Assembly: GCF_900215205.1 (NCBI RefSeq)
Contig: NZ_OBDY01000007.1
Span: 248,001-312,000, forward strand
Direction of reading: 5' to 3'
Length of the DNA stretch: 64,000 nucleotides
Source: Paractinoplanes atraurantiacus
GTDB taxonomy: Bacteria; Actinomycetota; Actinomycetes; Mycobacteriales; Micromonosporaceae
Part shown: piece by piece, positions 51,139 to 60,021 of the stretch
How positions within the stretch are numbered: the stretch's first letter is position 1
How the letters are laid out: the number at the start of each line of letters is the position of its first letter
The notes under the pieces: generated by a model
What the model was told of the DNA's origin: nothing
Database searches by the model: none
What the model saw: only the letters and a program-made list of their open reading frames with translations
Position numbers and translations under genes: made by a program

Positions 51139-52656
51139 ATGGGCCTGTTCGGCAACCGGCAACAGCATTCCGAGCCCGTCGCGCGGCGCGAGCCGCCGCG
51201 CGACATCGAGGCGCTCGAGGAGCTGGCCACCAACCTCGAAGGCGCCACCGGCGAGGCGAGCACCTGGCGCATCTACGTCTCCACCTACGTCGAGTTCTAC
51301 GACATGGAATACGGGGCCGTCTGGTGCGTCGAGAACGGCGTGCTGAAACTGGAGTACGAGCTGGGCCGGCTCAAGGGGCAGCTCACCGGCCCCTCCGGCC
51401 TGGCCCAGCAGGCGATGCGGACCTCGAAGCCGGTCTACATCAACGCCGACGATCAGACCACCGACCCGCGTTTCCAGACCGCGATCCGGGCCGGCGCCAA
51501 GGCCGGGATCGCCGTACCGGCCATCCAGGGCAACAAGCTCGTCGCCGTCCTCGAGTACTACGGCAGCAACCCGGTCGCCATGGACGCCGCCCTGATCAGC
51601 AAGTGGGGCGCGATCGGCCGGCTGGCCGAGCAGATCCGGGTCGCCGCCATCGCCTCGTACCACACCCGCCAGATCGCCGACGACCGTCTGGCCGTCACCA
51701 GCGTGGTCACCGCGCTCGGGCACACCGCGAGCTCGCCGCTGGCCATCAAGGCCGCGCTGGACGCGGTTCGAACGTCCTTCCACTGGGCGTACGGCTCCTA
51801 CTGGCAGGTCGACGAGCAGGAGAACGTGCTCAAGTTCCAGGTCGAGTCGGGCAACGCCGGCGACGAGTTCCGCAAGGTCACCCTGGCCGCCACGTTCGCC
51901 GAGGGCGTCGGCCTGTCCGGCCGGGCCTGGCGCCAGCGCGACCTGGTCTTCGTCCGCGACATCGGCGAGCTGACCGACTGCGTACGGGCCCCCGCCGCCC
52001 AGCGCGCCGGCGTGCGCTCCGGCGTCTGCTTCCCCATCTCCAGCGGCGACCGCATCATCGGCACGATGGACTTCTTCACCACCGAATACGTGGAGCTGTC
52101 CGACTCGCGCGCCGACGCCCTCCGCAACGTCCAGCAGTTGGTCTCCCAGCGCCTCGAGGTGGTCCGCGCCGCCGAGACCGCGGCCGCCAACGCGAGGGCC
52201 CTGCTCGACACGGTCGACCGCCTGCGAGCCGCCACCGCCGACGCCACCCGGGTGGCCGACGAGGCGGTGAGCCGCGCCTCCGCCATGACCGGTGACGTCA
52301 ACGCCCTGGGCAACGCCTCGGCGGCCATCGGCGACGTCATCCAGATCATCTCGTCGATCGCCGACCAGACCAACCTGCTGGCCCTCAACGCCACCATCGA
52401 GGCGGCCCGGGCCGGCGAGATCGGCAAGGGCTTCGCGGTCGTGGCCGGCGAGGTGAAGGAACTGGCCCGGGAGACCGCCGAGGCCACGAAGAAGGTCTCG
52501 GAGCAGATCGCCGCCCTGCAGGAGAGCGCCGAGTCGGTGGCCGGCGGCATCCGCGACACCAGCGAAACCATCCACCAGCTCGACTCGGTACAGACCCGCA
52601 TCGGCGAGGTCCTCGAGGAACAGGCCACGATGGCCCACGCCCTCGAATCCTCGTAG
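51139..52656 (+). CDS. Soluble GAF-domain methyl-accepting chemotaxis protein
   Basis: 505 aa without membrane helices. Two GAF-like domains (about 25-165 and 180-340; second with AVPAIQGNKLVAVLEYYG-like and SGVCFPISSGDRIIGTMDFF) precede a short MCP signalling helix with the hairpin tip IADQTNLLALNATIEAARAGEIGKGFAVVAGEVKELA. It would sense a cytoplasmic ligand and signal to CheA. In a locus with a TPR protein and a membrane MCP. Confidence 0.9.
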   Translation: MGLFGNRQQHSEPVARREPPRDIEALEELATNLEGATGEASTWRIYVSTYVEFYDMEYGAVWCVENGVLKLEYELGRLKGQLTGPSGLAQQAMRTSKPVYINADDQTTDPRFQTAIRAGAKAGIAVPAIQGNKLVAVLEYYGSNPVAMDAALISKWGAIGRLAEQIRVAAIASYHTRQIADDRLAVTSVVTALGHTASSPLAIKAALDAVRTSFHWAYGSYWQVDEQENVLKFQVESGNAGDEFRKVTLAATFAEGVGLSGRAWRQRDLVFVRDIGELTDCVRAPAAQRAGVRSGVCFPISSGDRIIGTMDFFTTEYVELSDSRADALRNVQQLVSQRLEVVRAAETAAANARALLDTVDRLRAATADATRVADEAVSRASAMTGDVNALGNASAAIGDVIQIISSIADQTNLLALNATIEAARAGEIGKGFAVVAGEVKELARETAEATKKVSEQIAALQESAESVAGGIRDTSETIHQLDSVQTRIGEVLEEQATMAHALESS

Positions 52657-52708
52657 CCCCGCCCTACACTCATCGACGCTTCACCGTCGATGATGGAGGG
52701 ACGGCAGG

Positions 52709-53824
52709 ATGACTGTCGCCATGGCACGAGAGCTCATGAACAGTGCCCGCTACGAGGAGGCCCGGCAGCTGCTGGCGGGCCTGCTCGACGAACCGGCGAC
52801 GGACCGCTTGCGGGCGGTGGCCCACGGCATGCTCGGCGAGTGCGACTTCGGGCTCGGCGACGCGGCGTCGGCGATCGAGCCGACCACCACCGCGCTGCGG
52901 ATGTGCGAGGACCAGGACGACCGGGCCGGCATCCGGGCGTACCTGGAGAACCTGGTCGAGATGCACCGCTACCTCGGCCAGGCCGAGCCGGCCGCAAACG
53001 CCGCCGAACGCGTCGCCGAGGTGCTGGCACGGGAAGGTGAGCAGCGCCGAGCGGCGTGGCGGCGGCGGCAGGCCGGCATCATCCGGGCCGGCGAGCCGCT
53101 CAACCGGGTCGTCGTCATGCTGGACGGCGGCGTCCGCTGCGAGGTGGGCGACGTGCCCGCCGCCTCCGGCGTGTCGGTCACGTTCGTCTTCGAGCGCGAC
53201 CGGATCACGCTCGCGCCGGCCAGCGCCCGCACCGCCGAGGGCGAGCGGCTCGGCAGTGCCGGACAGTTCGCCGAGGCGTACGAGGCGTTTCAGCAAGCGG
53301 CACGGCTCGACCCGTACGATCCGCACGCGCACTATCTGTCGGGCCTGTCGCTGCTGCACCTGCGCCGCTACGACGAGGCCATCGCCGAATACGAGACGAC
53401 GGAGCGGCTGGCGCCGGGATGGTTCCACTGCCGCACCGACCTGTGGCTGGCCCGCGAACTGGCCGCGGGGGCGCTCACCCCCGAACAGTACGAACTGTTC
53501 TACCTCTTGGAACACGCCCCGCTGCCGCCCCACCAGAAGGTGCAGACAGCCCTCGCCGCGTTGCGCGCGACACCGCGCCTGGCCCCGCTGTACCTGTTCC
53601 ACGGCCAGGCCATGGCCGCGCTGGGCCGCTCCCCCGAGGCCTCCTACCGCGACGGCCTCGACTGCGCCGCCGAGCCCGACATCCGCGGCCGCCTGCTGGT
53701 GGCGCTCAGCACCGCCGTCAAGTCCGACGAGGAGCGCCGGAGCTTGCGCGCCGAGGCGGCCGCGATGACCGACGGCAACCTGGTCGCCTCAGCCATGGCG
53801 AGCGTCGCGCTGCGGGCCGCATAA
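52709..53824 (+). CDS. TPR-repeat protein with embedded beta domain
   Basis: 371 aa, GGAGGG ribosome site. TPR-like helical pairs occupy about 1-110 (ARELMNSARYEEARQLLAGLLDEPA) and about 165-290 (AQGEAYEAFQQAARLDPYDPHAHYLSGLSLLHLRRYDEAIAEYETTERLAP-like). Between them a short beta-rich piece (VVVMLDGGVRCEVGDVPAASGVSVTFVFERDRITLAP) resembles a dockable Sm-like or barrel fold. It sits between two chemoreceptor genes, so an adaptor role in signalling is plausible but unproven. Confidence 0.75.
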   Translation: MTVAMARELMNSARYEEARQLLAGLLDEPATDRLRAVAHGMLGECDFGLGDAASAIEPTTTALRMCEDQDDRAGIRAYLENLVEMHRYLGQAEPAANAAERVAEVLAREGEQRRAAWRRRQAGIIRAGEPLNRVVVMLDGGVRCEVGDVPAASGVSVTFVFERDRITLAPASARTAEGERLGSAGQFAEAYEAFQQAARLDPYDPHAHYLSGLSLLHLRRYDEAIAEYETTERLAPGWFHCRTDLWLARELAAGALTPEQYELFYLLEHAPLPPHQKVQTALAALRATPRLAPLYLFHGQAMAALGRSPEASYRDGLDCAAEPDIRGRLLVALSTAVKSDEERRSLRAEAAAMTDGNLVASAMASVALRAA

Positions 53825-53827
53825 GAA

Positions 53828-53857
53828 GCAGGGCCCGTCCGGTCGGACGGGCCCTGC
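53828..53857. terminator. Bidirectional hairpin terminator
   Basis: GCAGGGCCCGTCC (53828-53840) pairs perfectly with GGACGGGCCCTGC (53845-53857) across the loop GGTC. It lies between the convergent TPR and MCP genes and can terminate both. Confidence 0.8.
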
Positions 53858-53868
53858 CTGCGCTTCAC

Positions 53869-55449
53869 TCAGTAGCGGAAGCGGGACACCACGGCCTGGA
53901 GCTGGCCGGCGGTGACGGCCAGGTCGTCGGCGGCGTGGCGGGTGTCGCCGACCGTCGCCGTGGTGCGCTGGGTGGCGTCGGAGACGGTGCCGATGGTGGC
54001 GGCGATGTCGCCGGCGCCGGCGGCGGCCTCCGACAGGGTGCGGTTCATCTCCTGGGTGGTGGCCGTCTGCTCCTCCACCGCCGAGGCGATGGTCATCTGG
54101 ATGCCGTTGATGCGCTCGATGATGGCGCTGATCTCGCCGATCGCGGTGACCGCGCCGTCGGTGTCGGCCTGGATGGCCGAGACACGGCGGGAGATGTCCT
54201 CGGTGGCCTTCGCCGTCTCCTGGGCCAGGTCCTTGACCTCGCCGGCGACGACCGCGAAGCCCTTGCCGGACTCGCCGGCCCGGGCCGCCTCGATGGTGGC
54301 GTTCAGGGCCAGCAGGTTGGTCTGCTCGGCGATCGAGGTGATCACCTTGACCACCGAGGCGATCTCGGAGGAGGACTCGCCCAGGCGGGCCACGATCGCG
54401 TTCGTCGCCGAGGCGACCTCGACCGCCTGCACGGCGACCTCGGAGGCCTCCGTCGTGGAGACGCTGATGTCGCGGATGGCCGAGCCCATCTCCTCCGAGC
54501 CGGCCGAGACGACCTGCAGGTTGTTGGAGACGACGTCGGCCGCGGCGGCGACCGTACCGGCCTGCGACGAGGCCTCGTTGGCGGCCGACTCGACCTGGCC
54601 CGAGACGCTGGTCAGCTGGCTGGCGGCGGAGTTCAGCGTGGTCGCGTTGCCGGCCAGCTGCACGACGTCCTCGCGCAGGCGGGCCACGGCCTGGTCCATC
54701 GCGGCGGCCATCCTGCCGACCTCGTCCTGGGTGGTCACCCCGGACGTACGGGTCAGGTCGCCCTCGGCCAGGCCCTCGGCGACCCGGGACACCTCGCGGA
54801 CCGTGCCGCGCACCCGGCCGGCCACCCGGAACCCGAGCAGCGTGCTGATCAGGACACCGGCGACCAGCAGGATGCCGACGGTCCAGGTCGCCTTGTTGGC
54901 GGCCGAGTCGGAGTCCGCGATCGCCTGCTCCGACAGCTGCTCGGCGCGCGTGGTCAGGGCGGTCTGGTCCTCGCCGAGCGCGGAGTAGATCGTGGTGTAG
55001 TCGGTGACCGCCTGCTGCAGCTCGGCCGCGGTGGCCCCGGTGTAGTCCTTGTTGTTGAAGTCGACGTAGTCCTGCCAGTCGCTCGCGGCCTTGGTCACCG
55101 CCGCGGTGCCCGTCGCGTCGCCGGCGAACGCGGTGTTCAGGCTCTTCAAGGCGGCGTCGACCGCGTCGGCGTTGCCCTGGCGGCTCTTGGTGAGGCCTTC
55201 CTTGAGGCTCGGGTAGAGCTTCAGGGCGGAGGTGTTACCGCTGTACGCCTCGATGTTCTTGCTGAACGCCCCGACCGCGGACTCCAGCGCGACGGTGCGC
55301 CGCTGTGAGGCGGCGGCATCCGAGTTCTGCGTACGCAAGGTCGCCAGCGCCACGCCGCCGACGACGATGCCGCTGACCGTGCCCACCAGGACCGCCGCGC
55401 CGATTTTCGTCCGCAGCGACCGGTTGTCGAACGCTGATGTCAGTCCCAT
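53869..55449 (-). CDS. Transmembrane methyl-accepting chemotaxis protein
   Basis: 526 aa from ATG 55449. Two membrane helices (about 15-38 and 185-208) enclose a four-helix-bundle ligand domain (about 40-180). A HAMP domain follows (RVAGRVRGTVREVSRVAEGLAEGDLT), then the coiled coil with the hairpin SIAEQTNLLALNATIEAARAGESGKGFAVVAGEVKDLA. It senses an extracellular signal and feeds CheA. A shorter in-frame extension upstream to 55488 is unlikely. Confidence 0.9.
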   Translation of the reverse strand: MGLTSAFDNRSLRTKIGAAVLVGTVSGIVVGGVALATLRTQNSDAAASQRRTVALESAVGAFSKNIEAYSGNTSALKLYPSLKEGLTKSRQGNADAVDAALKSLNTAFAGDATGTAAVTKAASDWQDYVDFNNKDYTGATAAELQQAVTDYTTIYSALGEDQTALTTRAEQLSEQAIADSDSAANKATWTVGILLVAGVLISTLLGFRVAGRVRGTVREVSRVAEGLAEGDLTRTSGVTTQDEVGRMAAAMDQAVARLREDVVQLAGNATTLNSAASQLTSVSGQVESAANEASSQAGTVAAAADVVSNNLQVVSAGSEEMGSAIRDISVSTTEASEVAVQAVEVASATNAIVARLGESSSEIASVVKVITSIAEQTNLLALNATIEAARAGESGKGFAVVAGEVKDLAQETAKATEDISRRVSAIQADTDGAVTAIGEISAIIERINGIQMTIASAVEEQTATTQEMNRTLSEAAAGAGDIAATIGTVSDATQRTTATVGDTRHAADDLAVTAGQLQAVVSRFRY

Positions 55450-55714
55450 CCCCTGTGCCTCTCCTGTCCGTATCTCGCAACCGCGCAAATCGGCATCCAG
55501 GGCGGTGCGGATAAGAAGTCACGGGCAGGTTCCGCCGAGAATGTTTCACGATCACGGTAATGCCCCTTCCGGGTGAACGAGACCGGTTTCTCCGCAAGTG
55601 CCCGCCCGCACCACCTCTACAGCGTCCTAGGAGGCTAGGTCTCATCGGTCGAGGCGGGGAACGAATGTGGCGGAATCGGGGCGGAGAGGCTCGAGTGGTC
55701 GCTACGTTCCCCTC

Positions 55715-58700
55715 ATGGCCACGGCTACCGAGAAACCCGCCGACCGGACCCGGCCGGCGTCGACGCGCCAGCCGGCCTACGACCAGTTCCTCCAGCTCCT
55801 GGAGGACGGCGACGCCGACGACGTGGCCGACGCCCTGCTGCACCTCGACGAGCAGCGCCGGCGCACCCTGGTCCCGCGCATCCGCGCCACCGACCCCGCC
55901 GCCCGTCCCCAGGCCTCGGCGCGGCGCCGGCGTCCCGTGCCGACCGGCCTCGCCGGTCACGACCCGCTCAGCGCTGCTCCGGGCCCGTCACCCGCCGCCG
56001 TTCCGGGCCCGTCGCCCGCCGCCGCGGCGGGCACGGCGGCCACTGCCGCTCCGGGGCCCGGCGCGACGCCGGCCGGCCGGCTCCGGCGTCCCTCGACGGG
56101 CGATCCCGACGAACGTGTTCGTCGCGAGGGCGCGCTGCTCGTAGCCGGGGCGGGTTGCCTCCCCACCAGCGACGACGTCGTCGCGTGGCTGCGGTCGCCG
56201 CGCTTCAAGGGCGACTTCCCCGCCCGTACGATCGCCGCAATAATCCGGGTTTTGCAGGCGCCCGGCCGGCCTGGCCTCGCCACCGTCGCCACCGACCTCG
56301 CCGCCCAGCTCAAGCACCGCGACCACGATCGCGGCGAATGGTCCCTGACCGCGGCCATGCTGCGCGCGGCCGGGCTACCGCTCCCGCTCACCGAGCCGGT
56401 GCTGCGCGGATGGGTACGCCAGTTCTCCGCCGCCACCTCCCCCGGCGCCCTGGCCGCACGCCTCGCCGAGGACCCTTGGCTGGAGACGCAGCTGCCGGCC
56501 CTGCTCGCCACGCCCAAGGTCGCCACCGACCTCGGCGACATCTGGCCGGCCGCCGTGGCCCTGCTGGCCGCCGGCAAGCGCATCGACCGCCGCGAGCTCA
56601 TCGCCCTGCTGGTCGCCCGGCTCCGCTCCGGCGATCGGGGTGCCGCGCTGCGCCCCGTACTGGAGACCTTCCGCCACCTCGACCCCACGCCGGCGGAGCG
56701 CGCCGCCCACCGCGCCGACTTCCTGGCCATGCTCACCGAGCCGAACGGCCCGGTGGCCGAGCTGGCCCAGCGCGTCCTGCGCACCCTGGACGAGGCCGGC
56801 CACCTCGACGCGGACACGGTCGCCGCCGCCATGCGCGCCGCCTTCGCCCGCACCGAGAAGAAGCTGGTCCGCGCCCAGGTCGCCTGGCTCGACCGCGCCA
56901 TCAGCCGCCACCCGTCGGCCGCGCCGGCCTTGCTGGAGGCGGCGACCTCGGTCCTCGACAGCGACGACCCGGAGGTGGCCGAGCGGGCCCTGCGCGTCGT
57001 CGGCCATCACTCCGCCGGCCCGGACGTCCTCCGTCCCGCCGCCGAGTCCCTGGCCGGCGATCTCCGCCGCCAAGCCGATGAGATCATCGGCGAAACCTCC
57101 ATTCCTCCAGGTCCGCGGTTCCCTCCCTCTCCCATGGTGTACGTCCCGGAGCCCATGCCACCCGCGATCAACTCCCTTCCCGAGCTGACGGCGACACTGG
57201 CCCGCACACCGCTGACCCCGGTCGACCTGGAACGGGTCTTGGCCGCCGTCACGAAGTTCGCGGCCAGGTCCCGGCCGGACCTCGCGTGGGCTTTGGCTCC
57301 TCACACCGCGGACAAGACCTCACCTCTGACCGACCTGATCCAGGCTTTGGTCCCGCCCGAACTCGCCGAAGCCGCAGCCGCAGCCGCTGCCACGGCCGCC
57401 GCCGCCCAGTCGAGCGCGGGTCCGGCCGCCCCTGCCCGCCGATACGCCCCGCTGGGCGCCCGTCGCCCGGCTTCCCCCAGCGCCCCACCATCTCCTACCA
57501 GGCGCGCCCATCCGACCACGACGCCCAGCCACCCGAACGCGTTCGTGACGAACGCGACCGCCACGCCCGCCACGGCGTCTGGCCAGCCGAACAGGTTCGT
57601 GACGAACACCGTCGGCGGGTCAAACCCGAGAGTTGGCAACGCGACCGGCGGCCCAAAGCCGGGCGCGAAGGAGCCGAACACGTTCGTAACGAGCACGATC
57701 GGCACGCCGGGCGCGGCGGCCGGGAGGACGAACACGTTCGGCACGAACGCGCTCGGCACGCCTGGCGCAGGGGCAGGGGCAGGGGCTGACAAGACGAACG
57801 TGTTCGGCACGAACGCGCTCGGCACGCCTGGCGCAGGGATAGGAACAGGGGCAGACAAGACGAACGCGCTTGGCACGAACGCGATCGGCGCGCCGGGCGC
57901 GAGGGCCGGGAAAACGAACGCGATCGGCACGAACGCGTTCGGCACGCCAGGCGCGGGGATTGGGACTGGGGGGTCGAACGCGTTCGTGCCGAACGCGATC
58001 GAGGCCTCTGGTTCGGCTGTCGGATCGCACACGTTCGTGACGAACGCGTTCGGCGGCTTTGACCCGGAAAATGACCGGCGGATGTCGGGGGCGCGTCGGT
58101 CGCTTCCGCCGCCGGAGGAGATGGTGCGGCTGCGGATTCGCGAGCTCGCCGATCAGTTGGCGCGGGGTGAGGGGCCGCCCGCGCTGCTGGCTACACCGGC
58201 CACACAGGACGGTCACGTCGACCCGGCCCGGTTGTTGCTGCGCCTGGCCTCGGCCGAGCGCGCCGGCTGGCAACCCGGCCCGCACGACCTGGCCCAAGCT
58301 CTGCTGCGCCTTCCCCGCGAGACGCCGCCCACGGTGCTCACCGCCGCCGCGCGCCTCAATTCCACAGCTGGTCGCCGCTTCGCGGCCTGGCTGCGCACCG
58401 GCGGCCTGGCCGACCCAGCGATCACCGTGGTCGCCTCGCCCGGCGGCGGTCCGGCGCAGCGCGGCGTCGCGTTCGCCCCCGTGGACGCCTCAGGGCTGGC
58501 GCTCCCGCCCGGTCTACTCGCCGCGCCCGGCGGTCGTGCCTACGCGGCTCACTCTGACGGGTCCTGCTGGCCGATGATCCTGCCAAGCCATCGCGAGATC
58601 ATCGCCGCCCACGTCCTGCACTCCCGCGCAACCGAGCGCCCCAGCGAGAACACGACCGAGAACACCCCTGGCGAATCGACGGCCTCGCCCGTCGACGCGA

Positions 58701-59335
58701 CGGACGTCCAGCGTGGGGCGCCTGCCGGCGCCGACCAGCGCCAAGCCAACGCCGCGGATGCTCGGCGCCGAGTGCCAGGGGAGGTTGGTCGGCGCGATGC
58801 TGACGGTTCCTCCTCGCGGGCTTCCGGTGAGGAGCAGCGGGAGGTTGCGGGCGGCGCGGGGGTGGGGCTGCTGTCGAGCCTCGCCCGGTGTTCCGGGCCG
58901 TTCGGGCCCGCCATGGCGCTGGTGCTGACCCAGGCGTTGACCAGTGGGAGCGAGTCCGGCCGGCAGGACGCTGTGGGTGCCATCGCGCACCTTGCCCGCT
59001 GCGGCGGGCTGGACGCGGGGCTGCTCGGCCGTGAGCTGGCGCTGGTGCTGGCCGCTCGGCCGGACGAGCTGCATCACACCACCGACGCTCTCGCCGATCT
59101 GGCTCGGGGCGGGTCGCAGCATGCCGTCTGGGCGATCATGCACGCCGTCGTGCCGGCCCTGCTGCGCCTGGAACGGCCGCCCGCCGGGCTGCCCGACCTG
59201 CTGGCTCTGGCCACCGCCGTCGCCGCGGCGATCAACGCCCGCGCTCATCTGCCCGAGGTGGCCGCGGCGGCCGCCCTCCCCGAGCGCACCCGCCTGAAGA
59301 ACGAGGCGGCGCGCCTGGCTCGCACGCTCGCATAA
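55715..59335 (+). CDS. Large helical protein of unknown function with in-frame palindromic repeats
   Basis: 1206 aa from ATG 55715. The N-terminal third (AYDQFLQLLEDGDADDVADALLHLDEQRRRTLVPRIRAT, then armadillo/HEAT-like helices to about 570) and C-terminal third (VGLLSSLARCSGPFGPAMALVLTQAL to the end) look like helical repeats. They resemble a Streptomyces-type DUF6493 family (tentative). Residues about 600-780 are low complexity and encode nine copies of NAFVTNA-like peptides from the palindromic repeat. The role is unknown. Confidence 0.7.
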   Translation: MATATEKPADRTRPASTRQPAYDQFLQLLEDGDADDVADALLHLDEQRRRTLVPRIRATDPAARPQASARRRRPVPTGLAGHDPLSAAPGPSPAAVPGPSPAAAAGTAATAAPGPGATPAGRLRRPSTGDPDERVRREGALLVAGAGCLPTSDDVVAWLRSPRFKGDFPARTIAAIIRVLQAPGRPGLATVATDLAAQLKHRDHDRGEWSLTAAMLRAAGLPLPLTEPVLRGWVRQFSAATSPGALAARLAEDPWLETQLPALLATPKVATDLGDIWPAAVALLAAGKRIDRRELIALLVARLRSGDRGAALRPVLETFRHLDPTPAERAAHRADFLAMLTEPNGPVAELAQRVLRTLDEAGHLDADTVAAAMRAAFARTEKKLVRAQVAWLDRAISRHPSAAPALLEAATSVLDSDDPEVAERALRVVGHHSAGPDVLRPAAESLAGDLRRQADEIIGETSIPPGPRFPPSPMVYVPEPMPPAINSLPELTATLARTPLTPVDLERVLAAVTKFAARSRPDLAWALAPHTADKTSPLTDLIQALVPPELAEAAAAAAATAAAAQSSAGPAAPARRYAPLGARRPASPSAPPSPTRRAHPTTTPSHPNAFVTNATATPATASGQPNRFVTNTVGGSNPRVGNATGGPKPGAKEPNTFVTSTIGTPGAAAGRTNTFGTNALGTPGAGAGAGADKTNVFGTNALGTPGAGIGTGADKTNALGTNAIGAPGARAGKTNAIGTNAFGTPGAGIGTGGSNAFVPNAIEASGSAVGSHTFVTNAFGGFDPENDRRMSGARRSLPPPEEMVRLRIRELADQLARGEGPPALLATPATQDGHVDPARLLLRLASAERAGWQPGPHDLAQALLRLPRETPPTVLTAAARLNSTAGRRFAAWLRTGGLADPAITVVASPGGGPAQRGVAFAPVDASGLALPPGLLAAPGGRAYAAHSDGSCWPMILPSHREIIAAHVLHSRATERPSENTTENTPGESTASPVDATDVQRGAPAGADQRQANAADARRRVPGEVGRRDADGSSSRASGEEQREVAGGAGVGLLSSLARCSGPFGPAMALVLTQALTSGSESGRQDAVGAIAHLARCGGLDAGLLGRELALVLAARPDELHHTTDALADLARGGSQHAVWAIMHAVVPALLRLERPPAGLPDLLALATAVAAAINARAHLPEVAAAAALPERTRLKNEAARLARTLA
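57535..58051 (+). repeat. Nine in-frame copies of the 25-bp double palindrome
   Basis: Units begin at 57535, 57589, 57676, 57730, 57796, 57862, 57916, 57976 and 58027. All spacings (54, 87, 54, 66, 66, 54, 60, 51) are multiples of three. Each encodes N-x-F-V/G-T/P-N-A type residues; the first and last keep the GTGAC joint, while several middle copies have GGCAC. The same core, in the same orientation, forms the intergenic array at 43278. Confidence 0.9.
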
Positions 59336-59360
59336 CCGCGACAACGAAGGAGCCGCGGCG

Positions 59361-59933
59361 TCAGGTGAGGGTGGTGGCGGCCTTGGCTGAGGCGGTCAGT
59401 TCCTCGTGGGCCAAGTCGGCGAAGTCGCGGGTGTTGGTGGGGGCCGTCCAGCGGGTGAAGGCGGCCCGGAAGGCCAAGTTGCCCAGTTCGGCGGTGACGG
59501 CGGCCACGCGCGGGTCCAGGCCGCGTTTTTGCAGGGCCGTGGTCATGGCCTCGGTTATGGCGGCCTGTTTCAGCAGCTCGCGTTCCAGGAGCTCGGTGTT
59601 CGCGGCGATCACCGTCTGACGCTTGACCACCCAGTCGCGCCGGTCGGGGTTGAACGGGAACGACGCTGCCTCCAGGGCCGCGTGCAGCACGCCGAGCGGG
59701 GTCGTGCCGGGTGGGCATTTCTCGATGGCGGTGACGAAAGCGTCGCTCAGCAGTTCGCCGCCGGAGAACAGGACCTCGCGCTTGTCGGTGAAGTGGCGGA
59801 AGAACGTGCTTTTCGCCAAACCGGCCCGGGTGGCGATCTCGGCGGCGGTCGTGCCCTCGTAGCCGCGCTCCACGAACAAGTCCAGCGCGGACGCGGCCAG
59901 GCGCTCGCGCGCGTTCGGTTCCCAGCGTGCCAT
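59361..59933 (-). CDS. TetR-family transcriptional regulator
   Basis: 190 aa from ATG 59933. Canonical HTH: RERLAASALDLFVERGYEGTTAAEIATRAGLAKSTFFRHFTDKREVLF. The helical C-terminal ligand domain ends ADLAHEELTASAKAATTLT. Divergent from the SDR gene, with two operator-like palindromes between; it likely represses that gene and itself. Confidence 0.9.
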   Translation of the reverse strand: MARWEPNARERLAASALDLFVERGYEGTTAAEIATRAGLAKSTFFRHFTDKREVLFSGGELLSDAFVTAIEKCPPGTTPLGVLHAALEAASFPFNPDRRDWVVKRQTVIAANTELLERELLKQAAITEAMTTALQKRGLDPRVAAVTAELGNLAFRAAFTRWTAPTNTRDFADLAHEELTASAKAATTLT

Positions 59934-59950
59934 GAAGGCGATCCTAGCGT

Positions 59951-60000
59951 GATGGGACTCGGTCTCATCGCGTGCTACGGTGATGAGACCAAGTCCCATC
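59951..60000. promoter_or_regulatory. Two 19-bp operators between tetR and SDR genes
   Basis: GATGGGACTCGGTCTCATC (59951-59969) and GATGAGACCAAGTCCCATC (59982-60000) are each near-palindromic and are inverted copies of each other with one mismatch. Their centres are 31 bp apart (about three turns). They lie 18-67 bp from the tetR start and 22-71 bp from the SDR start, a clear TetR operator arrangement. Confidence 0.8.
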
Positions 60001-60021
60001 ACAGGGCCAGGAGGTCCTCTC

